A stretch of 64,000 bases of DNA from Mycobacterium paraffinicum. Lineage in GTDB: Bacteria > Actinomycetota > Actinomycetes > Mycobacteriales > Mycobacteriaceae. Shown piece after piece: positions 57,573-64,000 of this stretch. The notes beneath the pieces were generated by a model. The model had not been told where the DNA came from, ran no database searches, and worked only from the letters and a program-made list of their open reading frames with translations. The translations under genes and the position numbers were made by a program. The DNA is taken from the NCBI RefSeq assembly GCF_001907675.1, contig NZ_MPNT01000017.1, positions 1 to 64,000 of the forward strand, given 5' to 3'. Each line of letters starts with the position of its first letter. Positions within the stretch are counted from its first letter, which is position 1.

Positions 57573-58448
57573 ATCGGCACCGATTCCGATTTCAAGGAAC
57601 TGCTAGCGACCCTCGACCTCACCCGGGTCGCCGACGACCGATTCGTCGGGTCTCATCCCACCAAGAACCCGATGCGGACGTTCGGGGGCCAGCTGATGTC
57701 GCAGTCGTTCGTCGCGAGCAGCCGCACCCTCATCCGGGACGACCTGCCGCCGAGCGCGCTGTCCGTGCACTTCGTCAACGGAGGTGACACCGCCAAGGAC
57801 ATCGAGTTCCACGTCACCCGGCTGCGCGACGAGCGGCGCTTCGCCAATCGGCGCGTCGACGCGGTGCAGGACGGCATGCTGCTGTCCACGGCGATGATCT
57901 CGTACATGTCCGGTGGCCCCGGCCTGGAACACGGGGTCGAGCCGCCGCAGGTCGGCGAGCCCGAAACCCAGCCGCCGATCGGGGAGCTGCTGCGCGGCTA
58001 CGAGGAAACCGTTCCGCACTTCGTCAACGCCCTGCAGCCGATCGAGTGGCGCTACACCAACGACCCGGCATGGGTGATGCGCGAGAAGGGCGAGCGGCTG
58101 CCTCACAACCGGGTTTGGATGAAGGCTGGTGGCAAGCTGCCGGACGACCCGGTCCTGCACACCGCGACCATGATCTACTCCTCGGACACCACGGTGCTGG
58201 ACTCGGTCATCACCACACACGGGCTGTCCTGGGGGTTCGACCGCATCTTCGCCGCCTCCGCCAACCATTCGGTGTGGTTTCACCGGCAGGTCGATTTCGA
58301 CGACTGGGTGCTGTATTCGACGTCGTCGCCGGTTGCCGTGGACTCGCGCGGGCTCGGCACCGGCCACTTCTTCGACCGCTCCGGGAAGCTCCTCGCGACG
58401 GTGGTGCAAGAAGGGGTGCTGAAATACTTTCCGCCCGCCCGCCGATAG
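57573..58448 (+). CDS. tesB: Acyl-CoA thioesterase II
   Basis: A double hot-dog thioesterase hydrolysing acyl-CoA, like M. tuberculosis TesB1 (Rv1618). From 57573 it is 291 residues. The conserved N-terminus SDFKELLATLDLTRVADDRFVGSHPTKNPMRTFGGQ begins upstream of the first ATG (57672), so that ATG would remove about 33 conserved residues. The only fitting initiation site is ATC 57573 with a well-placed AAGGAG. MRTFGGQLMSQSFVAS, SVHFVNGGDT and GLGTGHFFDRSGKLLATVVQEG are family blocks with the catalytic Asp, Thr and Gln set. Confidence 0.88.
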   Translation: MGTDSDFKELLATLDLTRVADDRFVGSHPTKNPMRTFGGQLMSQSFVASSRTLIRDDLPPSALSVHFVNGGDTAKDIEFHVTRLRDERRFANRRVDAVQDGMLLSTAMISYMSGGPGLEHGVEPPQVGEPETQPPIGELLRGYEETVPHFVNALQPIEWRYTNDPAWVMREKGERLPHNRVWMKAGGKLPDDPVLHTATMIYSSDTTVLDSVITTHGLSWGFDRIFAASANHSVWFHRQVDFDDWVLYSTSSPVAVDSRGLGTGHFFDRSGKLLATVVQEGVLKYFPPARR

Positions 58449-58591
58449 ACAGGGCGGAATACCCGCAGGACAGCGCCGCGAATTCGGCCCGACAGGGCCG
58501 GAACCGGGCGTAAGTTCATAGCAGCCGGGTATTCGGTGCAGAGGCGGCACACAGCCGCCCAGCTGAAATTTCAGCGCATCGGGAGGTGAGT

Positions 58592-59989
58592 GTGAGCGGG
58601 CCTTTGGTCGACGTCTCAGCGAAGTCCCGCGCGCGGGAGCGCGTGGTCGTCTCGGTCGATTCGCGGGCAGCCCGGTTGATCGGCGCCCTGGCGCTGTTGA
58701 GCGCCACCTGCTGGTTGGCCGAAATCCTCGTTCGCCATCATCACCACCCGGCGTGGCACTACACCGATCGGCTGGCGTGGTCGCTGACCGTCCTGATCGC
58801 GGTCGCGTGGATCGCGCGGGGCATCTTCCTGGGGCGCCCCGTGACGGCCATGCACGCCGCCGCGGCCGCCGGGTGCGTGCTCGCGGGCCTGGGCCTGCAC
58901 GTGCTGTCTTTCGATCTGGTCGGCGACCTCGTGATCGCCGGTTCCGGCCTGGTCCTGATGTGGCCGACGCCGTCGCACCCGCGCCCCGAGGACCTGCCCC
59001 GGATCTGGACATTGATCCAGGCCACCAAGGACGACCCGCTGGCGCCGTTCGCGATGCAGACCGGCAAGAGCTACCACTTCACCGCCGACGGCAGCGCGGC
59101 GCTGGCGTACCGGACGCGCCTGGGCATCGCGGTGGTCGGCGGCGACCCGATCGGCGACGAGACCCGGTTCCCCGAGCTGGTCGCCGACTTCGCCGCCATG
59201 TGCCACGCCCACGGGTGGCGAATCGCGGTGGTGGGGTGCAGCGAGCGGCGGCTGGAATTGTGGAACGACGCCGCGCTGCTCGGACAGTCGTTGCGCGCCG
59301 TGCCGATCGGGCGCGACGTCGTCGTCGACGTCACGGGTTTCGACATGGCGGGCCGCAAGTTCCGCAACCTGCGCCAGGCGGTGAAGCGCTCGCACAACTG
59401 CGGCATCACCACCGAGATCGTCGCGGAGCAGGAGCTCACCCGTGAGCAACTGGCCGAGCTGACCGAGGTGGTGCGGGCCTCGAGCAAAGCGGCCCACACC
59501 GAACGCGGATTTCACATGAACCTCGACGGTGTCCTGGAGGGCCGGTTCCCCGGCATCCAGCTGATCCTCGCCAGGGACGCCTCGGGCAAGGTGCAGGGCT
59601 TCCACCGGTACGCGACGGCCGGCGGCGGCAGCGACATCACCCTCGACGTGCCGTGGCGCCGCCGCGGGGCCCCCAACGGCATCGACGAGCGGCTCAGCAT
59701 CGACATGATCATGGCCGGCAAAGAGAATGGCGCGCAGCGGCTTTCGCTCGCCTTCGCGGCGTTCCCGGAGATCTTCGACGAGAAGAACCGCAGCCGCGCC
59801 CAGCGCGTCTTCTATCGGCTGATCCACGTCCTCGACCCGTTGATCGCGCTGGAGTCGCTCTACCGGTACGTGCGCAAGTTCCACTCGCTCGACGCCCGGC
59901 GCTACGCGCTGGTCTCGATGACGCAGATCGTCACGCTGTTGATCGTGTTGCTGTCGCTGGAGTTCATGCCGCGCCGGCGACACCTCTGA
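58592..59989 (+). CDS. DUF2156 (phosphatidylglycerol lysyltransferase-like) membrane protein
   Basis: A 465-residue protein. An N-terminal membrane region of four or five segments (about residues 28-125) is followed by a cytoplasmic GNAT-like DUF2156 domain (about 150-420; YHFTADGSAALAYRTRLGIAVVGGDPIGD, then KFRNLRQAVKRSHNCGITTEIV and GFHRYATAGGGSDITLD) and a terminal hydrophobic helix. It corresponds to Rv1619. Family members such as MprF and LysX attach amino acids to lipids, but the acceptor and donor here are unknown. GTG 58592 has GGGAGG five bases upstream; GTG 58586 overlaps that site. Its 3' end overlaps cydC. Confidence 0.85.
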   Translation: MSGPLVDVSAKSRARERVVVSVDSRAARLIGALALLSATCWLAEILVRHHHHPAWHYTDRLAWSLTVLIAVAWIARGIFLGRPVTAMHAAAAAGCVLAGLGLHVLSFDLVGDLVIAGSGLVLMWPTPSHPRPEDLPRIWTLIQATKDDPLAPFAMQTGKSYHFTADGSAALAYRTRLGIAVVGGDPIGDETRFPELVADFAAMCHAHGWRIAVVGCSERRLELWNDAALLGQSLRAVPIGRDVVVDVTGFDMAGRKFRNLRQAVKRSHNCGITTEIVAEQELTREQLAELTEVVRASSKAAHTERGFHMNLDGVLEGRFPGIQLILARDASGKVQGFHRYATAGGGSDITLDVPWRRRGAPNGIDERLSIDMIMAGKENGAQRLSLAFAAFPEIFDEKNRSRAQRVFYRLIHVLDPLIALESLYRYVRKFHSLDARRYALVSMTQIVTLLIVLLSLEFMPRRRHL

Positions 59990-61631
59990 GCCGGTCGACG
60001 TCCAGTTCGGGGCAGCCAATGCCGTTGGGCAGGTGATGGGTGGCCACCACGACGGTCCGGTCGGCGGAAATCAGCCGAGGGCTCGGCCCCAGCAGGTCGC
60101 GCAGGATCGGTTCGGCGTCGGCCGCGTCCAGGTGTTCGGTGGGCTCGTCGAGCAACACGATCCGCGCGGGTGAGAGCACGGCGCGCGCCAGCAGCAGCCG
60201 CCTGCGCTGACCGCCCGAAAGCGCTTGCGGCCCACCGGTCAGCACCGTCGACAGGCCGTCGGGCAGACCGGCGAGCCAGGCGCCCAGCCCGACCGCTTCC
60301 AGCGCGCCCGCCAGTTCGTCGTCCCGGGCGTCGCCGCGGGCGACCAGCAAGTTGTCCCGCACGGTGGTGGCGAAGACGTGCGCGTCCTCGGCGAAAAAGC
60401 CGACGGCGCGCCGCAATTCCCCCTCGTCGAATTCGACAAGGTCGACGCCATCCAGCGTCACCCGTCCCTGCAGCGGGGGGAGCAGCCCCGCGAGCGTCAT
60501 CAACAGGGTCGTCTTGCCGGAGCCGCTGGGGCCGGTGATGGCCAGCCGGTCACCCGGCGGCAGGTCGAGGGTGAAGCGGTTCGACCCGGTGGCCTCGGTG
60601 TGGCCGGCGTGGATGTCGGCCGACAACACGGCGGCCGGCTTGGGCGGGGCCGCCGCGGGCGTTTCGGGTTCCGGGTGGTCGGTCGCCGTCAGGTCGAGCA
60701 GCCGGCGCGCGGCGATGCGCGACCGCGTCAGCTGGACCGCGGCGGCCGGTAACGGCGTCATCGCCTCGAAGGCGGACAGCGGCAACAACATCAAGACGGC
60801 CAGGGTGGTGGGGGCGATCGACTGAGCCAACCCGATGCCGGCCACCGCCGCGCCGAGCACGCTGACCCCTATCGCGGCGGTGGGCACGGCCTCGGCGATG
60901 GCGGCCGGTCTGGCGGCGGCATCGAGCGCGGCGCCCCAGGCCCGTTGCCGGCGTTGCGATTCGGCGATGACCCGGGGGAGCAGGCCGGCGACACGAAGCT
61001 CGGGCGCGTGTTCGAGGGCGATCATGGCCGACGTGTCTCGGCCGGAATGATGCTGCCGCGCAACGCTTTCCTGCCTGGCCGCGGCCCCGGCGGCAAACCT
61101 CGGGGCGACGACGCCGGCAAGCAACAGGCAGATCGCCAGGATCGCCGCCGCCGAAGGCGAGATGGCCGCGACCACGGCGGTCGCCGCCAGCCCCAGCGCC
61201 GCCGCGACCCCGATCGGCACCACGGCACGCACCAGCACGTTGGCCAGTTCGTCGACGTCGGAGCCCACGCGTGCCACCAGCTCACCGCTGTGCAGACGGA
61301 CCGCGGCCGCCGCGGGCCCGCGGGCCAGCCGATCGTAGATGCGCGCCCGGGCGGTGCCGGCGGCCCGCAGCGCGGCGTCGTGGGTGACCAGTCGTTCGCA
61401 GTAGTGCAACACGGCCCGCGAGATGGCGAACGCGCGCACCGCGACGGCCGCGACCGACAGGTCCAGCACCGGCGGCATCTGCCAGGCCCGCGTGATCAGC
61501 CAGGCCGAGACACCGGCCAGCGCCAGCGCGCTGCCCAGCGACAGCACACCGAGCGCGATCGCCGCCGCGATGCGGGGGAGCCTCGGGAGCAACAGCGGTG
61601 CGGCCGCCCGCAGCGGATCAGACCGGGGCAT
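59964..61631 (-). CDS. cydC: CydDC-type ABC exporter, CydC half
   Basis: Half of the heterodimeric ABC exporter of thiols/haem needed to assemble cytochrome bd. It is 555 residues: six membrane segments (about 15-300) and an ATPase domain with Walker A GPSGSGKTT, signature LSGGQRRRLLLARA and Walker B IVLLDEPTEHLD. ATG 61631 overlaps the cydD stop by 14 nt. The last 26 nt overlap the convergent DUF2156 gene. Confidence 0.95.
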   Translation of the reverse strand: MPRSDPLRAAAPLLLPRLPRIAAAIALGVLSLGSALALAGVSAWLITRAWQMPPVLDLSVAAVAVRAFAISRAVLHYCERLVTHDAALRAAGTARARIYDRLARGPAAAAVRLHSGELVARVGSDVDELANVLVRAVVPIGVAAALGLAATAVVAAISPSAAAILAICLLLAGVVAPRFAAGAAARQESVARQHHSGRDTSAMIALEHAPELRVAGLLPRVIAESQRRQRAWGAALDAAARPAAIAEAVPTAAIGVSVLGAAVAGIGLAQSIAPTTLAVLMLLPLSAFEAMTPLPAAAVQLTRSRIAARRLLDLTATDHPEPETPAAAPPKPAAVLSADIHAGHTEATGSNRFTLDLPPGDRLAITGPSGSGKTTLLMTLAGLLPPLQGRVTLDGVDLVEFDEGELRRAVGFFAEDAHVFATTVRDNLLVARGDARDDELAGALEAVGLGAWLAGLPDGLSTVLTGGPQALSGGQRRRLLLARAVLSPARIVLLDEPTEHLDAADAEPILRDLLGPSPRLISADRTVVVATHHLPNGIGCPELDVDRLRGVAGAA

Positions 61632-63387
61632 AACGCGCTCCGCTGTCGGCGGTCACCTGCACCACCCGGTCACCGATGGCGAGCACCGGTTCGCGGTGCC
61701 CGACGACGACGACGGTCGCACCGGCGCGGGCGCGCTCGACGATGGCACGCAGCACGTGTTGCTCGGCGCGGGCGTCCAGGTGCGCGGTGGGCTCGTCGAG
61801 CAGCAGCACGGGCGCGGTCGACCCGAGCGCCCGGGCCAGGGCGAGCCGTTGCCGCTGCCCCAGCGACATTCCGACGCCGCCGCGGCCCAGCGCGGTATCC
61901 AGCCCGTCGGGCAGGTCGGCCAGCACCGCGTCGAAACCCGAGGCCGCGCAAGCCCGTTCGAGGTCGTCCAATTCGCCGAACAGTGTCAGGTTGTCCCGGA
62001 CCGTGGCCGGGACGAGCGCCGGGCGCTGCGGCAGCCAGGACAGCTGCCGCCACCATCCGCCCGGCTCCAGGTCGGCGACGTCGATGCCGGCCACCGTCAC
62101 GCGGCCCGACGTCGGTGCCGTGATCCCGGTGATCGCCTGCAGGGCGGTGCTTTTGCCGGCACCGTTACGTCCGGTCAGCACCGTCACCGAGCCGGGCTCG
62201 ATGAGCGCGGTGAGGTCGCGCGGCGCATGACCGTCGCGGCCCGCGACGCTGAGCCCCTCGAGTCTTATCTGCGACCCGCGGGCGGTGACGGTCCGATCCT
62301 GGGTCTTCGGCGGCGTCGGCTCGCCGATGAGGGCGAAGGCCTTGTCGGCGGCGGTTCTGCCGTCCTGCGCGGCGTGGAATTCGACGCCGATCCGGCGCAG
62401 CGGCCAGTACACGTCGGGCGCCAGCAACAGCACCGTGAGGCCGGTCGCCAGCGTCATCTCGCCGAACACCAGGCGCAGTCCGATCCCCACGGCGATCAGC
62501 GCGACGCCCAGCGTCGCCAGCAATTCCAGCACCAGCGCCGACAGGAAGGCGATCCGCAGCGTGGCCATCGCCGAGCGGCGATGTGCGGCAGCGAGTTCGG
62601 CGATGCGCCGCTCGGGGCCGCGGGCGCGGCCCAGCGCCCGCAGCGTGGGGATGCCGGCGATGAGATCGAGCAGCCGCCCCTGCAGCGTCGTCATGGCGGC
62701 CAGGGCGGCCGCGGACCGGTCGGCGGTGGCCAGGCCGATCAGCACCATGAATACGGGTATCAGCGGCAGGGTGATCGCCACGATCGCCGCCGATTTCAAG
62801 TCGTAGAGCGCGACGACGGCGACGGTCGCCGGGGTCAGTATCCCGGCGAGCACCAGCGTGGGCAGATACCCGGTGAAGTAGGGACGCAGGCCGTCGAGGC
62901 CCCGGGTGACCACCACGGCGGCGGCCTCCCGTTGGGCGGCGAGTTCACCCGGCTGCCTGGCGGTCACCGCCGTCAGCACCTGACCGGACAGGTCGGCGAT
63001 CACCGCGCTGGCGCCGCGTTGACCCAACCGGGCCTGCAGCCACTGCGCCAGCGTGCGAATGGTCCACAGCAGCAGGAGAATCGACAGCGGTCCCAGCCAG
63101 GGGTCCAGGCCGTGCACCGAGTGATCGCTGACGGCGCGGGCGACGACATCGGCCAGCACGATCGCCGAGCCGATCGCACACCCGGAGATCACCACGCCGC
63201 AGCAGACCGTCGCGGTCAGGTAGCGGCGCAGGGCGATCGATGCCCGCCACAGGCGCGGGTCCAGCGGGCCCCGTGCTTTCGAGCCGGGCGGCGAGTCCGT
63301 CGCGCTCAGGACACCCGCCTCGCCAGACCGGTCGACGGCGGGATCCGATCCGCCGAGATCCGTTGCCGGAAAACCCAATACGTCCAT
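61618..63387 (-). CDS. cydD: CydDC-type ABC exporter, CydD half
   Basis: Partner of CydC. Six membrane segments are followed by an ATPase domain with Walker A GRNGAGKST, signature MSLGQRQRLALARA and Walker B VLLLDEPTAHLD. The recognisable N-terminus is LDPRLWRASIALRRYL. The nearest upstream in-frame canonical start is ATG 63387, which gives 589 residues and an 82-nt overlap with cydB. A CTG at 63307-63309, forming CTGA with the cydB stop, would give 563 residues and the compact coupling seen elsewhere in this window. The start is therefore unresolved. Confidence 0.93.
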   Translation of the reverse strand: MDVLGFPATDLGGSDPAVDRSGEAGVLSATDSPPGSKARGPLDPRLWRASIALRRYLTATVCCGVVISGCAIGSAIVLADVVARAVSDHSVHGLDPWLGPLSILLLLWTIRTLAQWLQARLGQRGASAVIADLSGQVLTAVTARQPGELAAQREAAAVVVTRGLDGLRPYFTGYLPTLVLAGILTPATVAVVALYDLKSAAIVAITLPLIPVFMVLIGLATADRSAAALAAMTTLQGRLLDLIAGIPTLRALGRARGPERRIAELAAAHRRSAMATLRIAFLSALVLELLATLGVALIAVGIGLRLVFGEMTLATGLTVLLLAPDVYWPLRRIGVEFHAAQDGRTAADKAFALIGEPTPPKTQDRTVTARGSQIRLEGLSVAGRDGHAPRDLTALIEPGSVTVLTGRNGAGKSTALQAITGITAPTSGRVTVAGIDVADLEPGGWWRQLSWLPQRPALVPATVRDNLTLFGELDDLERACAASGFDAVLADLPDGLDTALGRGGVGMSLGQRQRLALARALGSTAPVLLLDEPTAHLDARAEQHVLRAIVERARAGATVVVVGHREPVLAIGDRVVQVTADSGARYAPV

Positions 63388-64000
63388 GCCTGGTACACCA
63401 CCGTCAGCGGAGCCATGAACGCCGTCACCCACGTCATGACCTTGAGGGTGTAGGGCGTCGACGAGGCGTTGTAGATCGTCAGGCTCCACTGCGGGTTGAG
63501 CGTCGAGGGCACCAGGTTCGGGTATAACGAACCGAACAACAGGACCACCACCGACAGGACGACGATCGCCGTGCAGGCGAACGCCCAGCCGTCGGACAGG
63601 CGCCGCCATACCAACAGCACCGCCGCCAGCTGTGCCACCACCGCGACCCCGAGCACCAGCCAGGTCCAGTCCTTGCCGTGGGCCAGTTGAGTCCAAATCC
63701 CGAATCCCGCAACCAGTCCGGTCACCGGTAGCGACAGCCACACCGCCAGTCGGTGAGCGTCGTCGCGGATGGCGCCGGAGGTCTTCAGGGAGATGAACAC
63801 CGCGCCGTAGAAGAGGAACAGTCCGGCCGTGGCCACGCCGCCCAGCAGGGTGTAGGCGTTCAGCACGTCGGTGATCGACAGGTGGACCTGGCCGTCGGCG
63901 TCCACCGGCAGACCGCGGACCAGGATGGCGAAGGCCACCCCCCACAGAATGGCGGGCAGCCAGGACCCCGCCGCGATGCCGAAATCGGCCCAGCCACGCC
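63306..64000 (-). CDS. cydB: Cytochrome bd oxidase subunit II, C-terminal part
   Basis: The reading frame is open to the window edge, so the N-terminus lies outside. About 230 residues are visible with several membrane segments: GWADFGIAAGSWLPAILWGVAFAILVRG, LFLFYGAVFISLKTSG, WLVLGVAVVAQLAAVLLVWRRL and TVVYQAWTYWVFRQR near the end. It is subunit II of the high-affinity quinol oxidase. cydD follows directly, in line with the cydABDC order of mycobacteria. Confidence 0.94.
   Translation of the reverse strand, partial: RGWADFGIAAGSWLPAILWGVAFAILVRGLPVDADGQVHLSITDVLNAYTLLGGVATAGLFLFYGAVFISLKTSGAIRDDAHRLAVWLSLPVTGLVAGFGIWTQLAHGKDWTWLVLGVAVVAQLAAVLLVWRRLSDGWAFACTAIVVLSVVVLLFGSLYPNLVPSTLNPQWSLTIYNASSTPYTLKVMTWVTAFMAPLTVVYQAWTYWVFRQRISADRIPPSTGLARRVS

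Noticed and set aside
57472..57605. 43-codon frame starting inside the MIRU-like repeat
   Set aside because: Arg/Pro-rich translation of repeat DNA in a frame different from tesB; no conserved content.
58616..60019. 467-codon open frame on the minus strand
   Set aside because: Shadow of the DUF2156 gene; no family features.

Overview
The window is chromosomal DNA from a mycobacterium. The evidence is the very high GC content, GTG/TTG starts, many 4-nt ATGA/GTGA gene overlaps, a WhiB protein, treX-treY-treZ, ripD, bsaP and a MIRU-like repeat. Gene order from about 7.3 kb to the right edge follows the Mycobacterium tuberculosis segment from about Rv1558 to Rv1622c as I recall it; I ran no alignment. 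A slow grower such as a member of the M. avium complex fits, but I cannot name the species. | Layout. 1-4.0 kb is a rearranged accessory patch: the tail of a 13E12-type HNH protein, a deleted copy of a GNAT gene start, a cytochrome P450 and LuxR-type regulator transcribed divergently, then the intact GNAT gene. Copies of one 75-bp sequence flank the P450/LuxR pair. 4.0-12.2 kb holds a DUF6065 protein, a TetR-controlled FAD monooxygenase locus with two operator copies, a deazaflavin-dependent reductase, ilvA, a PAP2 phosphatase, and a MocR regulator facing a pyridoxamine-oxidase-like protein. 12.2-18.5 kb is treZ-treY-treX (trehalose from glycogen), followed by an OafA-type acyltransferase, ripD (non-catalytic peptidoglycan-binding protein) and a small membrane protein. 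22.5-32 kb is biotin synthesis: bioA-bioF-bioD-ligT-like, then bioB-bsaP. The two halves are separated by a four-gene reverse-strand membrane/cupredoxin-like cluster, at about the place where M. tuberculosis H37Rv carries prophage phiRv1. | 32-38 kb holds a lipase, then nrtR facing nadA-nadB-nadC with a perfect NrtR-type operator between them, then a TetR/dehydrogenase pair around an 18-bp palindrome. 39.6-46.5 kb is the histidine operon hisD-C-B-H-A-impA-F-I, followed by a WhiB4-like gene, chaA and bcpB. 48.8-55.5 kb is trpE, a trp-associated membrane protein, trpC, trpB, trpA and lgt; trpF is absent here, as expected if HisA is the bifunctional PriA. 55.5-64 kb holds a DUF2752 protein, pykA, a MIRU-like tandem repeat, tesB with no canonical start codon, a DUF2156 membrane protein and the reverse-strand cydB-cydD-cydC genes, with cydB running off the window. 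| No rRNA or tRNA gene, CRISPR array or intact insertion sequence was recognised. The best candidates for something undescribed are the four-gene membrane cluster at 26160-29981, the duplication around the P450/LuxR pair, and the tesB start.
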